Shown here: positions 21,833-31,799 of the stretch, in pieces
How the letters are laid out: each line of letters starts with the position of its first letter
Numbering within the stretch: position 1 is the first letter of the stretch
Assembly: GCA_964058845.1 (NCBI GenBank)
Contig: CAXKVR010000157.1
Coordinates: 124,001-188,000, forward strand
Length of the DNA stretch: 64,000 nucleotides
Direction: 5' to 3'
DNA from: Carex sylvatica
Taxonomy: Eukaryota; Streptophyta; Magnoliopsida; Poales; Cyperaceae
Translations under genes and position numbers: made by a program
Notes under the pieces: generated by a model
What the model was told of the DNA's origin: nothing
What the model saw: the letters and a program-made list of their open reading frames with translations, nothing else
Databases searched by the model: none

Positions 21833-24531
21833 TGTGACATTATGAATTTTATAATAAATATTTTATACTGACTGATTGAATTAAGGCGTCAAGAATCGAA
21901 TTATAAATATAGAAAAATGGTCCAGTGCGGATGGATGACCCGCACTGCGGGTGGCTTCACCCGCACTGGGACAAGTTTCTTAAAGAACTTTTGTAATTTT
22001 CTCTGGGTGCGGATGGAAGTGCGGATGGGTCAGCCGCAGTGCGGGTGAGTTCTGTACTTTTCTGAAGTTTTCGCTAAGTCCTGAATGCGGATGGGATCAT
22101 CCGCACTAGCCTCAGTGCGTCCGCACTAGGCTCGGACTTTTTTCTGCGCCGTGAGTGCGGCTGGACGGATCCGCAGTGCGAATGATTGGTCCGCACTGGG
22201 GTGTGTGTTTGCTATTTACGCAGTAAGTGCGGCTGGACGGATCCGCAGTGCGGATGATTGATCCGCACTGGGGAGTATTTTTGCTATTTGTGCAGTAAGT
22301 GCAGCTGGATGGATCCGCAGTGCGGATGAGTGATCCGCACTGGGGTGTATTTATGCTATTTTTGTTATTTTTGAGGGACTTATTCGCAAAATGGACTAAA
22401 TAAACCATTTTCTCTCTTTCTCTTCCTCTTTTTAATAAATAGAGTTTTACATAAGGGCCTATTTGTAACAAACATTTTAAAGTTTGTTAATAACTAAAAA
22501 GTTGGAGGGTTTATTTGCAAAATTCCCATTTATTAATTAAATGCTTTCTTCTTCTTTCATTTCACCGTAAAATTGAAAGGAAATTCGGGAGGCTAGGGTT
22601 AGGGCCGAACCAAAAATGGAAAGAGAGAGAGAGAGAGAGAGAAATTAAACGCGGAAACTGATCGAACTGACCGAAAAATCGAGATTCGAGCTGAATTGAC
22701 GAGCCTTGATCGATTCTAAAGCTTCAATTTGGTATATCTTTCTCCCTTGCAACTTCTTTTGAAAACCTAATTTATTCGATTTGTCGTGATTTCGGTTGAA
22801 ATTTGTAATTAGGGTTTCGTAATCGAGTTCTAGCTCGATTAGTGGTCAATTTGTGATAGTTGATATGATTTGTCTTCGTTTTCTCTTGGAAACCCTAATT
22901 TTATTTGATTTGTTATATTTTGATGAAATTCGAATTCGAATTTGATTTGAAACATTATAACTCGATAATCGGATTGATTTGCTTGTGGTGGAATTTGGAA
23001 TTAAACTAGGATTTTTGGGTTGGATTGTAATGGAAATGAATGGTGGTATTTCGTGTGGGAAATTCGGAAATTAATCGAGTTATAACTTCGTTAAAACATT
23101 CGATTCTTGTTATTTGGTTAAACCTACCAACTGAATTTGGAATTCGAATTAGGGTTTGGTAATGGTGTTAATTATCAGATATTAATCGAACGCGTTAATC
23201 GAATTTAACGTGTAAAATAGGTGGTAATCATACGAGGCAAAGGATTTTTGGGTCGTTCGAGACGCCTGAGCCTTAGTCGAGCGCGCTATTACTCAGGTGC
23301 GGGGTTTCTGGACTTGTTTGATATTTTATATTCAGAAATTAAATTGTGTTTCGATTCATATGCATTGCATTGCCCAAATAAAGTGAAAATCGAATTGTTT
23401 TATCTGATTGATTTGCATGCTGGTATGGTTATTATTTGTGTTGATCTGAATGATCTGATTTTGGAATTAAAGTCACCGTGCTTTATATCACCATCGGTTG
23501 GTGGATATGGTATTATTGTCATCCACCGTGATGACGTCACTCAGGGAGTGAATCCGGATTTGTCAATGTCTATGCATGGACTTTGACGCTCAGTGTTCTA
23601 AAGCTTTAGATCGTCTGGCCCTCGGCAGTTCCCAGTACCGGTTGGGACGAGGGGTAAGTGACTTTGTATTATGACTTTGGTTATGGGTGACTGTGTATCG
23701 GAGGCATTACCCAGGGGGTATGCGTTTGGATGGTCAATTGGATTTATATGGATTTTCCGGATATGAATTGGAACCAGACTTTTAATTAAACAGTTAAGCC
23801 TGTAACTACAGATAAGTGTCATGAGAAAAGGTTTTACCTGGCACAGCCGTCTGTAGGTGTCTGTAACCCTACAGATGAGTGGGAACGAATTGGAGACCAG
23901 TTTGGTGGAACATCTGTAGTTACTACCAGATATTCTGAAATCGAGTTAAACCAAATATTGTGTGCTTGAATTTCATCTTGGCAATTCCTGAACTGTGATT
24001 TCATTTGGATAAATGTTGTCGGGTTTGTGCATTCATGTTTATATATGATTATAAACTGATTTGAGCTTTATTTGTGTTTACTTTTTGAATATAATCTGTG
24101 ATTGCAAGTCCAGGGACGATTTGTGGCAATTTATCGCACTGAGAATTCAATTCTCACCCCCTCTTTTGGGTTAATTTTTCAGGTACCGGTTCGGTGGATC
24201 CGAGAGAGACACGAGGTCGGTAGGCCTGGTTTTCACCGCTACTTAGTTGTCTGGTATTTTGGCATTAGAGATTATGTATATATTTATGTTTTGATTGTGT
24301 ATATATATTCTCTATGTCATCCTGTGATGCGTATCCATCGAGATACGGGTTTGTATGATATTACCTGACCAGTTGGGATTTGTGAACTATTTTTCTTAAT
24401 TATTTGTTTGTTTTGTTTGGTTGTGTTTTACTTTCTATTAAATCGTAATTGCCTTGTAGGCATACGGGCAACCGTATGTCTACGGCAGGAGGAAGCACCT
24501 GTCGCGCCTCGTGGGGCCGCGGGGTGTGACA
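21833..24531. mobile_element. Solo LTR, 2699 bp, TSD GTATC, inside the hAT transposase
   Basis: It begins TGTGACATTATG and ends GGGGTGTGACA, and is flanked by GTATC at 21828-21832 and 24532-24536. Removing the LTR and one GTATC restores ...VPVS|TVPSES... in frame. A 5-bp TSD with TG..CA ends is the mark of LTR retrotransposons. No internal domain or second LTR is present, so it is a solo LTR left by recombination. Its tail resembles 1-622. It carries a word cluster (21917-22345), a GA repeat (22622-22643) and a pyrimidine-rich 'ctcaccccctcttttgggtt' block near its end. Confidence 0.92.
21917..22345. repeat. Word cluster of the solo LTR: GTGCGG / CCGCAC
   Basis: The words gtgcggatg, ccgcactgcgggtg, gatccgcagtgcgg and ggtccgcactgggg recur at least a dozen times. 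They include three longer tandem units of about 69-70 bp (ggctggacggatccgcagtg at about 22147 and 22216; a mutated third from about 22282). The words are inverted relative to each other and often paired. They lie in the 5' part of the LTR as read on this strand. Confidence 0.75.
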
Positions 24532-25457
24532 GTATCAACCGTCCCTTCTGAAAGTTGTTTCAGTTCGGCGAACAGGATCCTCTCCGATAAACGAAGTAAG
24601 TTGGGTGCACATGTTTTTGAAAGACTTGTGTGCTTGAAGGATTGGATTGCTGTTGAAGAGTGTACGCAACATGTGCCTCAACAACCATCATCATCCGAAG
24701 CCGACACTGAAGAAAGCGGTACCGAGGTGCGACGTGAGGCTAATTCGGATTCTGACAGTGCTGAAGAGAGCGAACAATGGTATATGAATCCAAACTACTA
24801 AATAGGTAGTGTCGGTATAAATTTCTAACCTCTTTTAATCTTTATGGTTATTTTTTAAATTATAAATTTATAAACATTTCAATTAGTTTTTAAATTATCT
24901 ATTTTAAAGAAGAATTACTAACAAAAAAAAAGTTAGAACTCTGCCTATGTTATTTTACATAGCCGGTCTCAAGCCCGGAATTAAGGAGGAAGGTAACTTT
25001 TATTTTTTAATCTATTATTTTAAAATAATTCATAATTATTTTTAAAGTAATTGATTTAAGAAAATTTTTATTTTTATTTTATTCTTTTAAAGTTTCTGAT
25101 TTAATTATATTTTTTATTTATATTTTATGTAACCTATTAAAAATAAATGAACGTTTATAAAATATATTATAGATATAAATAAATTATGAAACTATATAAT
25201 TAGAATGAAAATTTAAAAATAAAATAAAATGACTGGTGTAAAGAAATAAATAAATACATTTGTATTTAGCCAAATAAATATACAAATTTTCGTATGAATA
25301 ATTTATATATATAAGTTACAAATTTTATTTATTTATATACACTATTTTGATTTTAAAAGTTGAATTATAAACACGTAATGATATTCGTACAACACCGTAA
25401 AAAAATAACGGAACAAAAAACAGAAAAAAAAACAGAGGAAAAAAAAAAAAAAAAAAA

Positions 25458-25655
25458 ATCGGACCGGGTACCCTATCCGGACCGTCCTGCCCGTCAAGGG
25501 TACCACGGGCACGGGTATAAAATGGGCAGGGCACCGGTTTTAAAAAAAATACCCGTGATACCCGGCCCGTGGTACCCGTATACCGGTGATACCCATACCC
25601 GACCCATACCCGTGCCCGACCCCGGGTATACTCTACCCACCCGGCCCGTACCCGT
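25458..25655. repeat. hAT right subterminal word cluster
   Basis: Repeated ggtacccg, acccgtaccc and cccgtgcccg words mirror the left cluster at 17690-17915 and stop about 13 bp before the right terminus. Confidence 0.8.
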
Positions 25656-25676
25656 TAGCAAACCCCTACCTAGTTA

Positions 25677-26204
25677 TAAGGAGATGGATATTGTCACAAT
25701 CTCAGGCATATTGCAACGAGATCTAGTAACACATGAATCTCCACATCGATCGATGTACATATATCTATATATATATACGCGTCATATTCAAACAATAGAT
25801 ATGATATGACTTGGTAGTGAGTCGAAGCTATAGGGGAGATGTAAATTAACTAGCTATGATATGACTTGGCCATGTGGATGCTTGTTAATTGGAGCTGATG
25901 GAGATGATCGATGATTGATGTAAGAGTCAAGAAGACAAGACACCTATCATTTCCGTCCTTAGTGCATGCATGTCATATACGTACGTACGCTCGGTCGTTA
26001 CAGAGAATGGCATACTATTCATGAAATTAATTGATACATTTACAAAACCATGCTCACCCCAACACCAAATTTCTCCCCACATGCAGAAACCCTAAATCCT
26101 ATCCAACTCTTTTACTTCTCTTCATGTTCCTATCAAGACCTTCATTCTTCTGCTAGTGTTCCATCTTATTTTCAATTACGGAAAATTAATTGTTAATGAA
26201 GGTA
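25677..26204. other. Intergenic, no gene seen
   Basis: AT-rich sequence with tatatcg-type microrepeats and no long open frame or element terminus. Confidence 0.55.
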
Positions 26205-28860
26205 CAATTAAGGACAGTTATTCTAGCTATGGCGTTTAATGCTAGACAGTGGTGGGCATTGGCATACCCAAATGGAGTTAGGGGTAGGCAAGTGTCTAGC
26301 TCTAGATTCGAAAAAAAAAAAAAAAAAATCCAGTGATATTTGATACTTGTGTCTACCCCTGAATGGATATAATTCCTACTTCTGAATTTAATTTATGATT
26401 CAGTAGAAAAAAATTGTATGGAAAAGAAAGTCAGTCCAAATTAATTCGCATATATAAAAGAAAGAAAGAAAAAAAGGCATAGTCTGATTCACTACTACAC
26501 TTAGAAGAATCGTTGATTCGTATGGAGAAAAAATATGTCAACTATTCAGGATATAAATATATACAGTGAGTTGGATCATGTGTCGTGCTGTACCATGATT
26601 AAATTTTGAAAGATAGTCATGATATCTGAATGGTCAGAACACATTAATCACGCCGTGACCACACGTAACTGGTCATGTTTGGTCACGTTTAACTATTTTT
26701 TTCATTATTTAGATTAGTTTATTCAGGATTCACCATTCGATCAAGATCTAACGACTCTAATTACACGTGACTGCATGTGTCGTGCCGTGACCAAATCTTT
26801 TGCGTGATGTGCCTTGTCGTACCAAATTTTTGAAAGATGGTCATGACATAGGACACGTGAGTTATGGCACGTAACCGTCACATGTGCCATGGAAAAATCG
26901 TGTTGTGCCATGACGTATCCGATCATGCCGTGAATTTTTTAGATCCCTATCTACTACTCCGCTCTGATTCGGAAATTTGTTAAGGTACAAGGACAGTTAT
27001 GCTAGCTATAGCATTTAATGCTGGACAGTGGTGGGCATTGGCAGATCCAAATGGAGTTAAGGATAGGCAAGTGTCTAGCTTTGGATTCGAAAAAAAAAAT
27101 CCAGTGATATTTGATACTTGTACCTATCCCTGAATGGATATAATTCCTACTCCAGAATTTAATTTATGGTTCAGTAGAAGAAAGTTGTATGAAAAAAAAA
27201 GTCTGTCCAAATTGATTTGCGTAAAAGAAAGGAAAAATAAGACACAGTCTGGTTCATTACTCCACTTAGAAGAATCATTGATTCGTAGGCAGAAAAAAGA
27301 TGTCAACAACTAAGGATATAAATATGTACAGTGAGTTGGATCACAAGTCATGCCGTACCGTGATTAAATTTTGAAAGATTATCATGACACGTGAATAGTT
27401 AGAACACGTTAAGCACACCGTGACTGGTCATGTATGGTCACGTTTAACTTCTTTTTTTTCCCATTATTTAGGTTAGTTTATTCATGATTTACCATTCGAT
27501 CAAGATCTAACGGTCATGTAATATAATTACATGTGACCACATGTGTCGTGCCGTGACCAAATATTTTTCGTGATGTGCCTTGTCGTACCAAATTTTCAAA
27601 AGATGGTCATGATATAGGACACGCGAGTCATGGCACGTAACAGTATCGTGTCGTGCTGTGACGTATCCAGTCATGCTGCGATTTTTTAGATCCCTATCTA
27701 CTAGTTCGCTATGATTCGTCAAAAAAAAACATTATACTCTTGTTAATTAATATATCGTGCCTACCCCTGATTAATATATTGGATATGTCCCTTATGTTGG
27801 GCTGACCAAATGTTGTCAGTGGTGGTGGTGGGGGTGCAAGCAGGGGCGGACCTAAAAAGGATCAGGGGTAGTTACTTACCTACCCCTAAATTCAAAAAAT
27901 TTCTTAGACTCAGTGGTATTTTATAGTTTTGCCTTCTCCTAGATGGAAGTAAGGTCTACCTCACGGTCTAGTAGAAGAAAATTGCATGAAAAAGAAAGCC
28001 AGTCCAAAATAATTCACGTAAAAGAAACAAAAGAAAAAGAAAAGAAAAACAGTCTGATTTGCTGCACCACTAAAAAGAATTGTTGATTCATCAGGAGAAA
28101 AGAGATCCGCTACTAGAGATTAAATATGTACCATGCCGTTAGCAACTTTTGAAGGATGGGAACACGTGAACAGTCACAACACGTTACACACACCCTGACC
28201 AAGGTACGTCGTGACGTGTCCAAACGTGATCGATGCCGTGTTGTGACCAAATATTTCGCGTATGTGTCGCATCGAGGAGGGTTCAAATGCCTTCATTTTT
28301 TGTGCCACCATGACTCCATTTCTTAAAACTTTAATAATTCAAAATTTAGATGTGATCTATGTTATTTTCTCTATGTGCTCATAAAAAAATTATCACATCT
28401 CAATTTTATTTTTATGTGAATCAATAAGTTAAAAAATCAACGTCTAGAAATTATTCACATTAGTACGTTTTTGTACAAGCTCTTGATGACAACCAAAACA
28501 AAATTGAAATGCCATAATTTTTTACATGTTAATAGATAAAATGATCTAGATCATATCCAACGGTTTTATTTTGACTTTTAAGTTTTAAATTTTGAGTTAT
28601 TAAAGTTTTCAAAAAATGGAGGCATGGTGAAGACACAAAAAATAGAGGCATTTGAACCGTCCCCGTGTCGTGTCATACCAAATTTTCAAAAGATGGTCAC
28701 GTCACGTAAATGGTCACGACACGGGGCACGCGAGTTATGACATGTATCCGACACAAGTGTCCTGTCATGTTGTGAAATATCAGGTTGTGCCGTTACTTTT
28801 TTAGATCCCTATCTGCTCCAATTTGTCAGGAGAAAAAAAAATTGTATTATTATCAATATT
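26205..28860. repeat. Diverged 779-bp duplication with a third, more distant copy
   Basis: The segment ggacagttat..ctagctat recurs at 26212 and 26991 (offset 779). The homology runs through 'ccagtgatatttgatacttg', 'cagtgagttggatca' and 'tggtcatga' to 'tttttagatccctatcta' (26938-26956 and 27685-27703). A third, more changed copy starts near 27840 and ends with 'ttttttagatccctatct' at 28797-28814. All contain short words of the type cgtgccgtgacc, ccgtgacc and acgtgagttatggcacg. No protein is encoded. It is probably part of an unrecognised transposon. Confidence 0.6.
28280..28658. mobile_element. MITE with ~70-bp terminal inverted repeats
   Basis: The left end ggttcaaatgccttcatttt and the right end aaaatagaggcatttgaacc are inverted copies. 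The similarity continues inward through 'caccatg..tccattt' and 'aaaactttaataa'. It is 379 bp and non-coding, inserted in the third copy of the 779-bp repeat. A convincing TSD was not found. Confidence 0.7.
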
Positions 28861-28984
28861 TTATGTCTATTTCTGACTGAAATCTTAAAGCCGCCACCTG
28901 ATTGCAAGTTCTGGAAAACATAACTTATTTTGTGCTGAGTGATGCTTAACATCACTGCAATTCATTTTTCGCGTCGTGAGAGAC

Positions 28985-29035
28985 AATGGGATGCAGTGTA
29001 ACACCTGGGCTAATTTCCTTACACTGCATCCCATT
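28985..29035. other. Perfect 17-bp inverted repeat (hairpin) with 17-nt loop
   Basis: aatgggatgcagtgtaa (28985-29001) and ttacactgcatcccatt (29019-29035) are exact reverse complements separated by cacctgggctaatttcc. Its position about 530 bp downstream of the zinc finger gene on the minus strand could make it a transcript-end structure. It could equally be a relic of a small foldback element. 29036-29563 holds nothing else I can name. Confidence 0.7.
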
Positions 29036-29563
29036 AACTAATTAATTACGCGCAGATAGTAACGAGGAAACACAATATATGCATCTTTTAAGTAGATTAA
29101 AAGTCGGTGATCAGAATAAGAAGTAATTTGTGTACAGGGAAGAGGTAGAAATTTCTGACTGAAGCACTGGTTAATACTGTAATTTTATTTAGAGAGTTGG
29201 AAAATAATTTATTAATGAATACAAAAATTATAAAACTTAATGAACAAAATTATAAATGCTTGACACAAGTAAACTTTTAAACTTCAACATAAGTAATTGT
29301 AGAAATAAAAATGATTAACCTTTCATTCAAGAAATTAAATATCAAGTCGAAGAAATTGGATGAACAGGAGTTGTTCTATATATAAATTATAAATTATACA
29401 TACAAAGCCAGCCTAGCTACTTGCCTTTAGGTCAACAAGGGCCTTTAATTTTATGGGATGAAGATTTGAAAATGTCCTTCATATCATACTTATAGCACAC
29501 TTCAAACGAATTCATCAAATTTAATCAATTTAAGAGGAATCCAAACCAGTCAATATGTAAATC

Positions 29564-30004
29564 TCAAAGCTTCAGAGTAAGGTCAATTCCAGTAGCCACT
29601 TCCACGTGCTCTTCTACCTCTTTATTTCTTATTGCCTGACGCAGCTGAGAAACCCTAATTACAGTTCTTTCTCCGTCAAGTCTTGCCACGGTATATCTCC
29701 GATCATCACCACATCTTATAAATTCACGCTCTCTTGAGATATCTCCAGCAGATGAGCCATTGGTTGCTACACGGGGCCGTATTCCGAAGGCCATTTCTCG
29801 TGACCTCTTCATGCTTCTTTCGAGCTTGTGTGCATTCTGGTGCCCACCTAAGGCTTGAGAGGTTTGGAACTTCCTTTTGCAATAGTTGCATGTGAATACT
29901 CTCTCAGGTTCAGGCGGGGATAATGGCTCGAGGGATAAGTTCAGGTCAAGGTCTCCCGTCACAGCCTCCATTTGCGTAGTATCACTCTCTATAAGTTGGA
30001 CCAA
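29564..30004 (-). CDS. C2H2 zinc finger transcription factor with two EAR motifs (single finger, QALGGH type)
   Basis: An intronless gene of 146 residues, the only clear host gene here. One C2H2 finger reads C39-x2-C42-x12-H55-x3-H59 with the plant-specific QALGGH at 50-55. The following [12 protein letters not shown] (59-70) is basic and likely a nuclear signal. An EAR-like [10 protein letters not shown] lies at 18-27 and a second, C-terminal DLTLKL at 141-146. Plant proteins of this class (the ZFP1/ZFP3/ZFP4 group in Arabidopsis) are nuclear repressors that recruit TOPLESS-type co-repressors through EAR motifs and act in development and hormone responses. The exact orthologue cannot be fixed from sequence alone. 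The ATG at 30004 gives the usual family length; no better upstream start is seen. It is isolated in a transposon-rich region. Confidence 0.88.
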   Translation of the reverse strand: MVQLIESDTTQMEAVTGDLDLNLSLEPLSPPEPERVFTCNYCKRKFQTSQALGGHQNAHKLERSMKRSREMAFGIRPRVATNGSSAGDISREREFIRCGDDRRYTVARLDGERTVIRVSQLRQAIRNKEVEEHVEVATGIDLTLKL

Positions 30005-30021
30005 GTTGGTTATGTTTTGAA

Positions 30022-30096
30022 ATATATATATCCGAGAGAAGATGATTGGTTGGCTAGGGTGTCAGGTGCAGCTATGTACAACTTATTATATATTTA
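30022..30096 (-). promoter_or_regulatory. Candidate TATA elements of the zinc finger gene
   Basis: On the minus strand, two TATA-like stretches precede the ATG: cataaatatataataag at about 30097-30080 and ggatatatatatttc at about 30035-30021. The farther one leaves a 5' UTR of normal size and is the better candidate. This is inference from composition only. Confidence 0.3.
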
Positions 30097-30099
30097 TGA

Positions 30100-31264
30100 T
30101 GTTCCCTGGGATTAAATTGACAAGTTGCGGCAATGAAATTGATATGAGGTGTTCTTTTTGACAGGTGAATAAATTATTTTGTACCTTTTCTTTTTGTTTT
30201 TTGTTTTGCCAGATGATTGGTGGAGTGTTGACATGCATACAGTACTGCGAATAAATACTTTCTGTTGAGTTACACATATACAGCTAGGAATATTTAAAAC
30301 TACAACGACTTTGTCAATCAAATATGGTATGGGGTTTACAGACATTTGGTAATTCAATAGGGCATGATTGCTTTACTTATATTACCTCTATGTTTTGGGT
30401 TAAATGTTATACTGGCCTATGCTAGGAACATTGATTAATTCAAACAGTTACACAAATATGGACATAAAGAGCTCGATCTAGTATTATCAACCTTATAATT
30501 GAATATGGTTGTCTCTTTCTTAGTTATCGATCGTATAGTGAAACCTAGCCAACATAACAATTTATATTTGATTTATTTCAATCAAGTAGAAAGAAAATTA
30601 ATTAACATTGAATCTAAATATTAAAGAACTTAAGCATGAGCAAGGGCCCAATACTTGTTCATGTATATATAGATCCACCTCTGACTAGGAGAAGTGTTAA
30701 GCTTTAATCAAGTAGGATAGCTTTTCAAAGATAAATCATTTCAAAGTAATATTATTCTGTAACAAAGTGAACATTTTTGGTGTAATAGCTACAGGTGATG
30801 CAGTATGTTTTAAGTTGACAATTATATAATGTCACTACAAGATATGTTTAAAACCACCCTTTACCGGTAAACTTAATTCAGTAGGAAAAAGAGATCGAAG
30901 GGCCTGTCAATCATCCATCGGTATTGAAACAATTAAGACTGGAGATGAACTCTTTTAGTCTTGATTTAATGGATGTCTGTAATGTGTTAATTTTGTTAAC
31001 AAAGGTCCTTGGATTGTCAGTTTAATGCTATATATGCTTTTGTATAGTTTGCTATTTTAATTAGTAGCTACTGTTTTGTACTTCGTTTATAATAGGGAAT
31101 TAGGTACTTGGTAATTATTACAATAAGACATTATTATAGATGGTACCAGTCATTTCGTACAGGACAAATTCTATTTCAATGAAACCGTTGGACATGTTCC
31201 ACTTTTATAAAAAGAAAAATATAACACAGTGAATACTAATTAATTAATCGTTTGTAGAACATAT
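30100..31264. other. Upstream intergenic region of the zinc finger gene, no gene seen
   Basis: Ordinary AT-rich sequence without long frames, arrays or element ends. It may hold regulatory sites of the zinc finger gene. Confidence 0.5.
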
Positions 31265-31621
31265 GATAAAAAATGGAGAGAATTTCATGTATACCTTTCA
31301 ACAACTTTAAAATTACATATTTGCCCTTCTAAAATTAATAATATCATACTACCCTTCTGAATGTCAATAATTCACATATTAACCAATTTTTTTTTTCTAT
31401 TAATACACATTTTAAATTTATTTAGTACCCAAATTTATTACCACCCTTATTAAAAAAATTAAAAAAAAATATGTAGCATGTTTAAGAAAAAAATATTAGT
31501 CTGTTAATTAGTCAATTTCCATGGACAAATGTGTCATTTCTCTACTTTTGACGCATACATACATAGGCATATGCTTGTATTAGTATCAGAAGTAGAGAAA
31601 TGACATATTTGTCCTTGAAAC
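31265..31621. mobile_element. Foldback MITE, left part (split by the copia element)
   Basis: Read in reverse, this arm (…ctaattaacagactaatatt, acatgctacatatttttt) matches 44109-44340 (aactaattaattatgatatt, acgtggtacatatttttt). The central hairpin is visible here as ggacaaatgtgtcatttctc (31533-31552) and its mirror agaaatgacatatttgtcc (31595-31613). The copia element entered just beyond this loop. The outer ends are too diverged to fix exactly. Confidence 0.55.
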
Positions 31622-31786
31622 AATAGATTTTCAAAAAAAAATGAATTGTATTTTGTTCCTTGGTCAATCTCTTTGGGACTATATAGGCGTTACAACTTAC
31701 ATCCGAGTCCATACAATTCTCTATAATCATTTTTACCAAAAAGACCCTATCAAAACTAGAAATGCAAAAACATACAAATCTCAATA
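31622..31786 (-). repeat. Copia 3' LTR
   Basis: It matches the 5' LTR over its whole length (gttacaacttacatc, tttttaccaaaaagacc, catacaaatctcaa) with roughly one difference per ten bases and small indels. The copia insertion is therefore much older than the gypsy insertion inside it. Confidence 0.8.
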
Positions 31787-31799
31787 CTCCCTCTCAAGA

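Larger units (their letters stand above)
19551..24801 (+). pseudogene. hAT transposase, split by a solo LTR and with premature stops
   Basis: The start MSSHRDSVQDDIARL lies at 19551; the frame shifts near 19750. A BED-type zinc finger is visible in part (WAKFYNITRGKGN, LQCKVKNCRIFF), but a TAA at 20120-20122 follows and the second half with its histidines is lost. The RNase H-like core follows: SITSDIWTAGKHGLGYSCIT, SFDNASNN, CHVLNLVVK, then DTRWNSTYRLL after an in-frame TGA at 20969. An intron starts at 21532 (agg|tatga) and ends before STSSGGLL (about 21631). The C-terminal dimerisation domain (LDVMAWWRRHQSSLPTLAMM, DVFAVPVS) stops at 21832 and resumes exactly at 24537 with TVPSESCFSSANRILSDKRS, ending NPNY at 24801. 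Expected role: cut-and-paste transposition of the host element. Confidence 0.9.
17676..25668 (+). mobile_element. hAT transposon, TSD CCTAGTTA, interrupted by a solo LTR
   Basis: The left terminus is tagagggttgcaaa at 17676 and the right terminus, read inward, is taggggtttgctaa from 25668. The 8-bp TSD CCTAGTTA lies at 17668-17675 and 25669-25676, the length diagnostic of hAT elements. Subterminal regions on both sides are rich in gggtacccg words. The element carries a leader exon, a repeat-filled leader intron and a transposase gene. Without the inserted LTR and its duplicated 5 bp the element is about 5.29 kb. The transposase has premature stops, so it is no longer autonomous. Confidence 0.92.
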
